Source of the DNA: Frankiales bacterium
GTDB lineage: Bacteria; Actinomycetota; Actinomycetes; Mycobacteriales; SCTD01
Reading direction: 5' to 3'
DNA: 37,383 nucleotides
Assembly: GCA_025465135.1 (NCBI GenBank)
Contig: JAODNA010000130.1
Location: 1-37,383, forward strand
In this document: positions 1-8,577 of the stretch, piece after piece
How positions within the stretch are numbered: the first letter of the stretch is position 1
How the letters are laid out: every line of letters begins with the position of its first letter
Program-made: the position numbers and the translations under genes
The notes under the pieces: model-generated
What the model saw: the letters and a program-made list of their open reading frames with translations, nothing else
The model's database searches: none
What the model was told of the DNA's origin: nothing

Positions 1-1
1 C

Positions 2-124
2 GCACCGGCAGCCCGGCCCGTTGCCGCAGCGCCGGTCCGGGCAGTCGGAGCGGAGGCGGCGCCGGCCGGGCCTGAGCTGAAGGACCTGCTGGCCGGTTGG
101 ACGGTTCTCGGCTCCTCGACCTGA
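2..124 (+). CDS. C-terminal end of an unidentified protein (5'-truncated by window edge)
   Basis: An open frame enters from the left edge and ends in TGA at 122-124, one base before the stop of the convergent gene on the other strand. About 40 residues are visible. They are rich in Ala, Pro and Val and end in a more ordinary segment containing ELKDLLAGWTVLGSST. A low-complexity linker followed by a short tail would fit a regulatory or envelope protein, but no family can be named. The reading frame choice rests on its being the only frame open over this stretch and on the tight tail-to-tail fit with the next gene. Confidence 0.4.
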   Translation, partial: APAARPVAAAPVRAVGAEAAPAGPELKDLLAGWTVLGSST

Positions 125-125
125 G

Positions 126-3100
126 TCAGACCAGGCGACGGCGCAAGGCGATCCCGAGGCACACGCCGAGCAGGGCGAGCACGGCGATCGGTACGACGGG
201 CTCGCGGTAGAACGGCCGGCTGCTGGCCAGCGGGCGCGTGGGCAGCGGGCGCGGGCGGGCTGCGGTGGGCTGCTCGGCGACCGAGGCTGGAGCCGGAGCC
301 GGAGCTCCGGCAGCGGAGGACGACGCAGTCCCGGTTCCGTTGCTGCCCGAGCCGGCCCGCGTGACGGCAGCGGTGCTGCCGCTGATCGCGATGCGGTAGA
401 CGCCGCGCCCGTACGAGGCAGCGACCAGCTCCTTGCTGCTGCGCGGGCTGCGGTTGAGCCGGAAGACGGGCGCGGCGGGCAGGCCCTTGCCGAGCGGGGC
501 GAAGGTCCCGCCGCTCGTACCGGGGGCCCAGTAGACGCCGAGGTCGTTGGCGACCACCAGGCCGCCGGCCCACGGGAAGGCGTCATCCGCGCCGATGTCC
601 GGCAGGTTGCCGGAGATGTCCTTGAAGGTCGCGCCGGCGTCTGTCGACTTGAACAGGTGGCCGCGGCCGATCTTCGCGACGCTGTCGCCGAGCGAGCCCG
701 GGGGGATCCAGCGCCGGCCGTAGCCCCCGAGAGTCACGTAGACGGTGCGGGCGTTGGTCGGGTCGATGCGCACCGAGTTGATGTAGCGCTGCGGCAGGCC
801 CTTGGCGGCGGCGATGTGCCAGCCGTTGGTCGTCATGCGCTTCCCGGGCGTCTTGCCGCCGACGTTGGTGGCGATGCCGCTGTGGAACGGCAGGCCCTGG
901 GTGACGATGTCGCAGTAACCGCAGTAACCGACGTACGTCGCATCGCCGCGCGTGTCGACAGCCGACTCCGAGTTGTTGGTCTCGGTGCTGTTGGGATCGG
1001 CCGTGCCGAACGAGCCGGGGATGCGGCCGGCGTTCTCGTCACCGGGGTGCTGCGCGGTGCCGAGGTCGAAGACCTTCTGCCAGGTCTTGCTGATGGTCGG
1101 GTCCGGGTCGGGCTGGTTGATGTTGGGCTTCTCGAAGTTCGTCGGCCCAGTGGTCGCAGAGCCGTAGATCGTCTCCGCGACCTCGCGGCCCGCGATGACG
1201 AGGTGCTTGGCGTCGGTGTTGTCCATGACGAACGGCGTCGCGAACAGCGCCGCGGTCAGGCCGGGGTTCAGGTCGGTCCAGCTCTTGCCGCCGGTGGTCG
1301 TCACCCGGATGTCGCCGCCGACGTACTCCTCGTACCAGGTGGTCTCCTTGTCCGGGTCGATCGCGACGAAGAACCCGTCACCGCCGTAGGCCATGATCTG
1401 CTTGCCCTCGGGCGTGATGACCATCGAGCCGTTGTCCTGCAGGCCCGCCACGACCGTGCCGTCGAGTGCCATCGCAGCGTCGTAGGGCAGCAGGTCGTGG
1501 AACCCGTTGTTGATGCCGTTGCCCCAGCTGTCGTTGTTGAGCGCCTGGCCCTTGGCGAGGGCCTGCTTGTAGGCGCCGCCGTCGTTGCCGACGACCAGCG
1601 TGACGCCGCCGGTCCTGCGGTTGGGCACCCAGACACCGGCGTGCTGGTCGGGGTGCGTCGTCGAGCCCTGCGGCTTGGTCGGGTCGGCGTTGAACGGGCA
1701 GTAGCCCATCGTCGACGGCACGGTCAGACCGCCGCAGGCAGTGCCGGCGAAGTACTTGCCGACGACCTTGTACTGGCCGGTGTTCGGCGCAGCGGGCAGC
1801 GCACCGGGCCCGCTCCAGACCTCCTCGAGCCCGAACGCGATGCGACTCGGGACCCCCGCCTCGTCCTGCGTGGTGGGGTCGGGCCGGACCCACTCGTTGT
1901 ACCAGGACTGGATGCCCGGCGCGTAGGTCGCGCCCTGGAGCCCCTCGAGCGCGCTGCCGGTACCCGGCGCTGCCAGGTTGGCGGCATCGGCGAGCTTGGT
2001 CCAGGTCTTGCCGAAGTCGCTCGAGCCGTAGATGCCGTTCAGCACGGTGTTCTGCAGCACCGCCGACGCGGGGGTCTTGCCGCCACTCGCGTCCGGCAGG
2101 TCGAGGCTCGTCGCGCCCTTGTTGAACTTGCCGGCGTCCTGCACCACGGCGTAGACGTAGTCGTGGTTCTGGCTCGGGCCCACGGCGACGCCGAGTGCAG
2201 TGCGCCCGACCTGGTCGTCGGTGGCGAAGCCGCTGGCGTTGCTCTTGAACTGGAAGGAGCCGGGCGCGCCCGTGGGCGAGTAGTAGAGGCCGTTGCGGGG
2301 CGCCTGCGGCTTGCCGACGGCGTTGAGCTTCTTGCCGGCCCGCCAGCCGACCGCGGCCAGCACTCCCCCGCCCTTCGCGCCGTTGCGGTCGGCGGGGCGT
2401 ACGACGACGTCCGTGACCATGTTGGCGAAGAAGCAGACCGGGTCGGTCGTGCTCGTGCAGGTCGTCGGCAGTACGACGTTGCGGAACGTCCGGCCGGCAT
2501 CACTCGAGCGGTAGAGGCCCTTGCTGGTGGCGGCGTAGACCACCGCCGGCTTGGCGGCGTCATGGCTGAAGGAGAAGGTCAGCGTGCCGGCCGGCACGCC
2601 GGTGGACTTGTGCCAGCTCAGACCGCCGTTGTTGGTCCAGAACACCCCGAGGCCGGAGAAGGAGGAACCACCGAAGGCCGGGTCGCCGGTGCCCGCGAGC
2701 ACCGTCGGTCGGTAGCCGGTCAGCAGGTAGTCGACGGCCCCCGTGATCTGGGTCGGCAGGCGGTCAGCCATGGACCGCCAGCTCGCGCCGGCGTCGTTGG
2801 TGACCCAGATGCCGCCGTTGGCCACCGCGGCGAAGAAGTGGTCGGAGACCGCGGGGTCGTAGGCCAGGTCCTCGATGCGGCCGGACAGCTGGTGCAGGCC
2901 GAGCCCGTTGGTCCGGGTGTAGCCGGTGACGTCGCTGTTGAGCGGCCCCTTCCCGACCGGGATCCAGGGCGTCGAGGCGGACGCCGCTGACGTGCGCAGC
3001 AGGGCCTGGTGTTGCGCGACCGCCGCCTCGTACGCACCGGGGGCGACCGCGCCGTAGCCGCCGCTGCTCCGCACGTTGAGGGCGGCCCGCATCGCCACGA

Positions 3101-3329
3101 CCTCGGCCGGGGCCTCCGGGCCGGGCGCGCGGCAGGCGCTGCCCGCGCCGGCCGCGAACGCGTCCAGGTCGAGCTCGGTCGAGCGGAGAGTCGCTCCCGG
3201 GCAGGACGCCGCCGGCGCCTGGCGCGCCGTCGGAAGCGGTGCGACGACGGGGCCGGTGCCCGCGGAGGCGCCGAGCAGCCCCACCGCGGTCAGGCCCGTC
3301 ATGAGCAGGGCGAGACGGCGACGACGCAC
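126..3329 (-). CDS. Secreted, membrane-anchored Asp-box (BNR/sialidase-type) beta-propeller protein
   Basis: Predicted 1067-residue extracytoplasmic protein. It starts at GTG (3327-3329), preceded at good distance by a GGAGG ribosome site. Residues 1-30 form a signal peptide (MRRRR, then a hydrophobic run). The body carries many Asp-box turns typical of BNR/VPS10-type propellers, for example TNDAGASW, TNNGGLSW, SSDAGRTF, SSDFGKTW, TTGGKSW and STDAGATF. Motifs of the GVYR type recur between blades. The C-terminus is a Pro/Ala/Ser linker, one transmembrane helix and RRRLV, so the propeller is held outside the membrane. Such folds occur in glycoside hydrolases and in photosystem assembly or sortilin-like binding proteins. 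No catalytic set could be assigned, so enzyme activity is unproven. It is divergent from ftsH across a 289-bp gap. A second Asp-box protein lies just beyond ftsH. Confidence 0.85.
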   Translation of the reverse strand: MRRRRLALLMTGLTAVGLLGASAGTGPVVAPLPTARQAPAASCPGATLRSTELDLDAFAAGAGSACRAPGPEAPAEVVAMRAALNVRSSGGYGAVAPGAYEAAVAQHQALLRTSAASASTPWIPVGKGPLNSDVTGYTRTNGLGLHQLSGRIEDLAYDPAVSDHFFAAVANGGIWVTNDAGASWRSMADRLPTQITGAVDYLLTGYRPTVLAGTGDPAFGGSSFSGLGVFWTNNGGLSWHKSTGVPAGTLTFSFSHDAAKPAVVYAATSKGLYRSSDAGRTFRNVVLPTTCTSTTDPVCFFANMVTDVVVRPADRNGAKGGGVLAAVGWRAGKKLNAVGKPQAPRNGLYYSPTGAPGSFQFKSNASGFATDDQVGRTALGVAVGPSQNHDYVYAVVQDAGKFNKGATSLDLPDASGGKTPASAVLQNTVLNGIYGSSDFGKTWTKLADAANLAAPGTGSALEGLQGATYAPGIQSWYNEWVRPDPTTQDEAGVPSRIAFGLEEVWSGPGALPAAPNTGQYKVVGKYFAGTACGGLTVPSTMGYCPFNADPTKPQGSTTHPDQHAGVWVPNRRTGGVTLVVGNDGGAYKQALAKGQALNNDSWGNGINNGFHDLLPYDAAMALDGTVVAGLQDNGSMVITPEGKQIMAYGGDGFFVAIDPDKETTWYEEYVGGDIRVTTTGGKSWTDLNPGLTAALFATPFVMDNTDAKHLVIAGREVAETIYGSATTGPTNFEKPNINQPDPDPTISKTWQKVFDLGTAQHPGDENAGRIPGSFGTADPNSTETNNSESAVDTRGDATYVGYCGYCDIVTQGLPFHSGIATNVGGKTPGKRMTTNGWHIAAAKGLPQRYINSVRIDPTNARTVYVTLGGYGRRWIPPGSLGDSVAKIGRGHLFKSTDAGATFKDISGNLPDIGADDAFPWAGGLVVANDLGVYWAPGTSGGTFAPLGKGLPAAPVFRLNRSPRSSKELVAASYGRGVYRIAISGSTAAVTRAGSGSNGTGTASSSAAGAPAPAPASVAEQPTAARPRPLPTRPLASSRPFYREPVVPIAVLALLGVCLGIALRRRLV

Positions 3330-3444
3330 GGGTCCTCCGAGGTGCGGGTGGGGTGGAACGTCCCATGGTGCCCCGTCGGCTCAGTTCCCGTCAGCCGTCC
3401 GGGGCGACTTGCGCAGATTGCTCCCGACTTGTGACATCATCGGG

Positions 3445-3469
3445 ACACCCGGGTGTGCGATCCGTCACA
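3445..3469. promoter_or_regulatory. CRP-like palindrome overlapping a second dyad in the BNR/ftsH divergent region
   Basis: Positions 3454-3469 read TGTGC, six bases, TCACA. This is one mismatch from the CRP/GlxR-type consensus TGTGA-N6-TCACA. It overlaps a perfect 12-bp palindrome, ACACCCGGGTGT, at 3445-3456. Another TGTGA half-site lies at 3430-3434. The site is about 120 bp upstream of the minus-strand BNR gene and 150 bp upstream of ftsH, so it could act on either. The rest of the 3330-3618 gap holds the two ribosome sites and no gene that I can support. Confidence 0.45.
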
Positions 3470-3618
3470 CTGTCATCCGGGGAGGTCGGCAGGACCGCTG
3501 CCGCCGGCGGCGAACCTTTCGACCCAGCACCCGCTCTCACTCTCAGGCCGCCCGTGACCGCGGGTCCGGTCGCGCTCACTGCTTGACGAGGCCGGGGACC
3601 CCGGCGAGGAGGAAACCC

Positions 3619-5769
3619 GTGGCACAGGCTGGTGGCCAGAGGACCGGCAGCGGGTCGAACGAACCCACCGGGTTCGTCGACAGGATGCGCGCCAGGATCG
3701 CCGCCGCCCGGCGCAAGCGCGCCGCGACGAAGGGCCCCGGCGGCAGGGGGTTGTTCTACGCGCTCGCCGCGACCCTCCTCGTGCTCGTCGTGTTCTTCCT
3801 CAGCTCGCTCGCGATCCTGTTCAGCAACCCGTCGGGCAAGCAGGTCTCCGTGTCCCAGCTGGCCGCGCTCGCCGCCGCGGGCCGGGTCCAGAGCGCGACC
3901 TTCCTCGACGAGGACAGCCAGGTCGTCGCGAAGGTGCGCAGCGCCGCCGACGCCACCGCAGCGGCAGCCACCGACAAGAGCGCCCCGGTCTCTGCCCAGG
4001 GTCCGCACGTCGACGGCGTGTCCGACGGCGCGCTGACGATCCGCACGGCGTACCCGAACAACGGCTCGACGACCAACTCGACGATCCAGCTGCTGCAGGC
4101 GTCGGGCGCGAAGGTCAGCGTCGACCCGCAGGCCGGTCAGGCCCGGCTGCGCATCTTCACCGAGTTCCTCCTCCCGGTGCTGATCCTGGTGAGTGCGTTC
4201 GGCCTGCTGTTCATCGGCAAGGCCGGCGGTGGCGGCGCCATCGGCGAGGTCACGAACTTCGGCCGGGTCGACGACGGCAGCCGGACCGACGGCTCCAACG
4301 TCACCTTCGCCGACGTCGGCGGTGCCGACGAGGCAGTGACCGAGCTCGCCGAGGTCCGCGACTACCTGCGCGACCCCGCGAAGTACAAGGCGCTCGGGGC
4401 CGCTCCGCCGAAGGGCGTCCTGCTGTTCGGGCCTCCCGGGACCGGCAAGACCCTGCTGGCCCGCGCCGTGGCCGGCGAGGCCGGCGTGCCGTTCTTCTCG
4501 GTGGCCGGCGCAGAGTTCGTCGAGTCGCTCGTCGGCGTCGGCGCGGCCCGGATCCGCGACCTGTTCCGCCGCGTCAACGCGGTGGCCCCGGCGATCGTCT
4601 TCATCGACGAGCTCGACGCGGCCGGCCGCAAGCGCGGCAGCGGCGGCGGCGGCGGTGGCTCCGACGAGCGCGAGCAGACGCTCAACCAGCTGCTCGTCGA
4701 GATGGACGGCTTCGAGACGACGAGTGGCATCGTCGTCATCGCGGCGACCAACCGCCCCGACATCCTCGACCCGGCGCTCATGCGTCCGGGCCGCTTCGAC
4801 CGCCACATCACGGTCGAGCGCCCCGACGCCGAGGGACGCGAGCGCATCCTGAAGATCCACGCGTCCAAGAAGCCGATGAGCTCGGACGTCGACCTCAACC
4901 GGATCGCATCCCGCACGCCCGGCTTCACCGGCGCCGACCTCGCGAGCGTCGTCAACGAGGCCGCGCTGCTGACCATCCGCCGCAAGGGCAGCACCATCAC
5001 GATGAGGGAGTTCGAGGAGGCGGTCGTCCGCGTTCTCGAGGGCCCGCAGCGGCGTGGGCAGGTCCTGACGGCAGAGGAGCGACACCGCGCGGCCTACCAC
5101 GAGATCGGGCACGTCGTGGTGGCCGCGACGCTCGGTCGGCACGAGGACGTCCACCGCGTGACGGTGCTCGGCCGTGGTCGCACGATCGCCGCCGCGACGT
5201 TCGCCGACAAGGAGGCGACGCTGCTCACGCGCAGCGCGCTGCACAAGCAGCTCGTTGCGACCCTCGGCGGCATCGCCGCGGAGGAGCTCGTCTTCGGGGA
5301 GGGCTCCACCGGTGGCGAGCAGGACCTCGAGCACGCCACCGACCTCGCCCGCGACATGGTCACGAAGTACGGCATGTCCGACGAGGTGGGCATGGTGCGC
5401 CTGCAGGTGAAGGCCGGCGAGGGCTTCCTCGGCGACGACTCCTCGCTGGTCGACCTCTCCCCGAAGACGCAGCGCGATGTCGAGGAGGCCGTGCGCGGCA
5501 TGATCACGGACGCGCAGAAGGAGGCCCTCGGCATCCTTCGCTCGCACCGCCGGGAGCTCGACAGCCTCTCCGCCCGCCTCGACGCCGAGGAGACCCTCGA
5601 GGACGAGGTCCTGCAGCAGGCGCTCGCGCCGCTGCTCTCTGCCATCGAGTCCAAGACGAGCGCCGCCCGTCGTACGACGACGGCGACACGCCCCCGCAAG
5701 ACCGCCGCTCGCACGGCGGCTGCCTCGGTCAACGGCTCGGCGCGCGCCCGGGCGGCGGCGAAGTCCTGA
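3619..5769 (+). CDS. ftsH: FtsH-type ATP-dependent zinc metalloprotease (AAA+ / M41)
   Basis: Membrane-bound AAA+ protease of 716 residues that unfolds and degrades membrane and cytosolic proteins. GTG at 3619 is chosen because GAGGAGGA lies six bases upstream; the frame stays open farther upstream without another good start. Order: a basic N-terminus, TM1 at about 44-68, a periplasmic segment at about 70-180, TM2 at about 182-200, then the AAA+ core. Walker A GPPGTGKT is at 271-278 and Walker B FIDE at 328-331. The second region of homology ends RPGRFDR. The zinc motif is HEIGH at 494-498, with the likely third ligand D569 in GGEQDLEHA. Family members usually have HEAGH, so Ile at this position and the rather long Ala-rich periplasmic part suggest a paralogue rather than the housekeeping copy. 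The tail after 660 is Ala/Lys/Arg-rich. The next gene starts 2 bp downstream, so the two are probably co-translated. Confidence 0.93.
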   Translation: MAQAGGQRTGSGSNEPTGFVDRMRARIAAARRKRAATKGPGGRGLFYALAATLLVLVVFFLSSLAILFSNPSGKQVSVSQLAALAAAGRVQSATFLDEDSQVVAKVRSAADATAAAATDKSAPVSAQGPHVDGVSDGALTIRTAYPNNGSTTNSTIQLLQASGAKVSVDPQAGQARLRIFTEFLLPVLILVSAFGLLFIGKAGGGGAIGEVTNFGRVDDGSRTDGSNVTFADVGGADEAVTELAEVRDYLRDPAKYKALGAAPPKGVLLFGPPGTGKTLLARAVAGEAGVPFFSVAGAEFVESLVGVGAARIRDLFRRVNAVAPAIVFIDELDAAGRKRGSGGGGGGSDEREQTLNQLLVEMDGFETTSGIVVIAATNRPDILDPALMRPGRFDRHITVERPDAEGRERILKIHASKKPMSSDVDLNRIASRTPGFTGADLASVVNEAALLTIRRKGSTITMREFEEAVVRVLEGPQRRGQVLTAEERHRAAYHEIGHVVVAATLGRHEDVHRVTVLGRGRTIAAATFADKEATLLTRSALHKQLVATLGGIAAEELVFGEGSTGGEQDLEHATDLARDMVTKYGMSDEVGMVRLQVKAGEGFLGDDSSLVDLSPKTQRDVEEAVRGMITDAQKEALGILRSHRRELDSLSARLDAEETLEDEVLQQALAPLLSAIESKTSAARRTTTATRPRKTAARTAAASVNGSARARAAAKS

Positions 5770-5771
5770 GC

Positions 5772-8483
5772 ATGTCCTCCCTGCGCTGGCGAGCTCTGAT
5801 CGCGGGCAGTGCCGTGATCACCGCGGTCGTGCCTGCGGTGGCCTTTGCGACCTCCCCCCGGCTGACGTGCCGCACCGTCAGCAACGTCGGGTTGTGGCAG
5901 AAGGTCGCCGTGGACCCGTTCCACGACGTCCCCGGTGTCGCGACCGTCGACAAGGTGACGGCGTACGCCGTCGACGCGGCGCACCCGGGCACCGTGGTCA
6001 CGACCAACGGCACCACGATCAAGCGCAGCACCCACAGCGGCTGCGACTGGACCGATGTCTTCTCCCTCGGCCTGCAGCCGTCCGCCGAGGTGCCGCTGTC
6101 GGGCCAGACCGCGAAGATCACCGCAACGGCCGTCATCAACGGGCGGGTTCTCGCGGCCGTTCGTGAGGGTGTCGGCGCGGCGAGCCGGCCGCACGTCGTG
6201 GGCAGCGACAGCGGCCGACCGGGCACGTTCGCGGCATCCGACACCGGGCTGCCGCCGCAGGGCGCGCCGACGCTGATCCGGGCCGCGAGCGACGGCCGCA
6301 CCGTCTACCTCGTGCTCACCCCGGTCGCGCAGGACAACAGCGGACCGGTCGACACCGGAGGGCTGCCGAGCCTGCCCCCCGTCGAGCCGCCCACGACGTC
6401 CGGAGGCAAGGCGGGGCTGCTCTACGCCTCCACCGACGGCGGGCACTCCTGGGCGCTGCGCACCTCGGCCGCCGACCTGCCGGCGGGCGCCGGACTCGAC
6501 CAGATCACCGTCGACCGAGGCGACGCCAACCTCGTCTACGCGACGTCCAACGGCCTGCTGTACACCTCCCGCGACGGCGGCGCGACGTTCTCGCGCGCAC
6601 GCGTGAACAACGAGGACGTCACCGCGGTCGAGACGATGTCGCCCGGCGCGGTGGCGGCCTTCACCCGCAGCGGCCTGATCCTGCACAGCGCCAACGGCGG
6701 CCGGACGTTCACCAGCACGAAGTTCTTCCTGAACGACATCACCTCCGCGGCCTACCGCGCCGGCGACAGCAACCTGGCCGTGGAGTCGAGTGGCCTGCTG
6801 GCCATCCTCGACCCGGCCACCGGCGCCGCCACCGCCCTCGGGGGACCCACCGCGGTGCGCGGCAGCCTCACCGGAGACGTCGCCCCGCAGTCGACCTATC
6901 ACGGCCTGTCGGGCCACTCCCTCATCCGCTACGCCGACCCGCCGCCGGTCAACGCGGTCGACACCCCGGTCAGCGTCGACGACCTGGGCGTCCCGCCGCC
7001 GCCCCCCGGGCGGATCACCCCCGGCTCGCGGACGGTGCAGCTCAAGGTCGGCACCTCGGGCATCTACGACTACACCCTGTCGATGCCCAAGAGCCCGACG
7101 CCGCTCGACCTGTTCTTCCTCATCGACACGTCCGGCTCGATGTCGTCGTACATCGACAACCTCAAGACCAACATCAACAAGGTCGTCCACGCGATCGAGG
7201 GCGCCGGGATCAACCTCAACGTCGGCGTCGGCACGCTCGGCACGGGCCCTCGCCCGGGTGAGGTCGTGCCGCCCTACTTCAACCCGAACGACCCCAACGA
7301 CCGCGGGTCGAAGCTCTACGCGCTCTTCCGCCGCATCGGTCTGCCAGATGCCGACTTCGCCAAGGCTCTGGCGAGCGTGAAGGTCGAGACCCAGGGCGGC
7401 AACAACCCGGCGGAGGCGCAGCTCGCGGCGCTGGAGCAGGCGACGTTCGGGCCCGGCATCAAGGACCCCAACTCGCCCGCCGCGGCACCGATCTTCATCG
7501 TGCCGCCGGGTCAGGACGCCGGCTGGCGCGCCAACCCGGGTATCCGCCGCATCATCGTGCACGCCACCGACGAGGCCTTCGACTATCCGTCTGGCTCCCC
7601 TGTGAAGCCCGACGGGTGCGGTTGTCATCTGGACTTCGACAAGGTCATCCGCGAGATGAACGCCAACCGCGTGCAGCAGATCGGCATCACGACCGGTGCG
7701 ATCGAGTCGCGCGAGGACCTGTCGAAGATCGCCCGCGGCACGCACACGCTGGCCCCCCAGGGCGGCTCCGACTGCGGCGAGGGCGAGGTCCTCCCGGCCG
7801 GCAGCCCCCTGGTCTGCGACACCGAGGGCGACTTCAGCGCCATCATCGGCCGGCTCGTGAAGAGCCTGCAGGACCACGCCGACGTGAGCCTGTCTGCGCG
7901 CGGCAGCTTCGGCAAGGTGATCCGCGGGCTCGACGCGAGTCGGCTGCAAGGCGTCGACGTGACGAAGCCCAACGTCCTGCCGTTCCGCGTGGCAGTCACC
8001 TGCAAGGGCCTGTCCCCGGGGACCTACCACGAGGACATCACCGCCGGGCTGCGCGGCGTCCGCATCGCGACGAGCAAGCTCACGGTCGACTGTCTCGGCC
8101 CGGCAGCTGCCGCACGGCTGCTCCCGCCCGTCGCCGTCGCGCTGACGGTGCCGCCGCCCCCGCCGGCCCCGGTGGCCGTCGTGCCGGCACCGCCCGCAGC
8201 CCAGCCGCAGGCCGCGCCACAGGGGCAGGCGCAGGCCCAGACGCAAGTCAACCCGATGACCGCGGCCGCCATGCAGCGCCAGGAGCAGCTGCAGCTCGCA
8301 CTCGCCTTGCAGGCCGGCCAGGAACGGCCGGCCACCGAGGAGGAGATGGCGATGGTCGGACGACGACACGAGGACGAAGGCGCCGCGCTGGTGCTGCTCG
8401 CCGCGGCCGCGATGTCGTCCGCCGCGTTCGGCCTCGCCCGGTTGCGATCACGTCCCGAGCCCTCGCCGGTGCGCATCCGCTGA
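5772..8483 (+). CDS. Secreted beta-propeller / von Willebrand factor A (integrin-beta-like) protein with C-terminal membrane anchor
   Basis: 903 residues, ATG two bases after the ftsH stop; with no clear ribosome site, translational coupling is likely. A signal peptide covers about 1-26. Residues about 30-400 contain Asp-box turns (STDGGHSW, SRDGGATF, SANGGRTF), so this half is probably a propeller like the protein encoded left of ftsH. From about 440 to 690 comes a von Willebrand A domain with a complete MIDAS start, D452-T-S-G-S456, in a context resembling the integrin beta I-like domain. A Cys-bearing beta domain, a Pro/Ala/Gln-rich linker, a short helical part and one transmembrane segment near 870-890 follow. 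A metal-dependent adhesion or protein-binding role outside the cell is inferred from the domains. Coupling to a membrane protease gene suggests quality control or processing of this protein, which is untested. Confidence 0.88.
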   Translation: MSSLRWRALIAGSAVITAVVPAVAFATSPRLTCRTVSNVGLWQKVAVDPFHDVPGVATVDKVTAYAVDAAHPGTVVTTNGTTIKRSTHSGCDWTDVFSLGLQPSAEVPLSGQTAKITATAVINGRVLAAVREGVGAASRPHVVGSDSGRPGTFAASDTGLPPQGAPTLIRAASDGRTVYLVLTPVAQDNSGPVDTGGLPSLPPVEPPTTSGGKAGLLYASTDGGHSWALRTSAADLPAGAGLDQITVDRGDANLVYATSNGLLYTSRDGGATFSRARVNNEDVTAVETMSPGAVAAFTRSGLILHSANGGRTFTSTKFFLNDITSAAYRAGDSNLAVESSGLLAILDPATGAATALGGPTAVRGSLTGDVAPQSTYHGLSGHSLIRYADPPPVNAVDTPVSVDDLGVPPPPPGRITPGSRTVQLKVGTSGIYDYTLSMPKSPTPLDLFFLIDTSGSMSSYIDNLKTNINKVVHAIEGAGINLNVGVGTLGTGPRPGEVVPPYFNPNDPNDRGSKLYALFRRIGLPDADFAKALASVKVETQGGNNPAEAQLAALEQATFGPGIKDPNSPAAAPIFIVPPGQDAGWRANPGIRRIIVHATDEAFDYPSGSPVKPDGCGCHLDFDKVIREMNANRVQQIGITTGAIESREDLSKIARGTHTLAPQGGSDCGEGEVLPAGSPLVCDTEGDFSAIIGRLVKSLQDHADVSLSARGSFGKVIRGLDASRLQGVDVTKPNVLPFRVAVTCKGLSPGTYHEDITAGLRGVRIATSKLTVDCLGPAAAARLLPPVAVALTVPPPPPAPVAVVPAPPAAQPQAAPQGQAQAQTQVNPMTAAAMQRQEQLQLALALQAGQERPATEEEMAMVGRRHEDEGAALVLLAAAAMSSAAFGLARLRSRPEPSPVRIR

Positions 8484-8505
8484 CGTGACCCTGGGCACGT
8501 CGGCC

Positions 8506-8526
8506 CCCGGCTTGTAACGAGCCGGG
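8506..8526 (+). terminator. Hairpin after the vWA gene, overlapping the tre promoter
   Basis: A perfect 7-bp stem, CCCGGCT and AGCCGGG, with the 7-base loop TGTAACG, lies 23 bp after the vWA stop. There is no U-tract, which is common in high-GC actinobacteria. The loop contains the proposed -35 hexamer of the tre operon, so the dyad could instead be an operator that controls that promoter. Confidence 0.4.
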
Positions 8527-8540
8527 TCCGGGGTAGGAAT
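8512..8540 (+). promoter_or_regulatory. Candidate vegetative promoter of the glgX-treY-treZ operon
   Basis: The -35 hexamer TTGTAA (8512-8517) and the -10 hexamer TAGGAA (8534-8539, followed by T) are 16 bp apart. The predicted transcript would start near 8546. This leaves about 30 bases of leader before the GTG at 8578, and rules out the in-frame ATG at 8539, which sits inside the -10. Confidence 0.5.
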
Positions 8541-8577
8541 GACCCGACCCCTGTTCAACCCCTGCCCCGGGAGCACC

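Noticed and set aside
657-2990. Long open frame on the plus strand opposite the BNR gene (777 codons)
   Set aside because: Composition is Arg/Val/Asp/Gly repeats typical of the antisense of high-GC genes; no domain, and the minus-strand gene has signal peptide, motifs and ribosome site.
3076-3618. N-terminal extension of ftsH to an upstream ATG
   Set aside because: Translation is Arg/Pro-rich without homologous look and overlaps the divergent gene; GTG 3619 has a strong ribosome site.
5094-8369. Very long minus-strand open frame opposite ftsH and the vWA gene (1091 codons)
   Set aside because: Antisense shadow of two well-supported genes; low-complexity translation with no motif.
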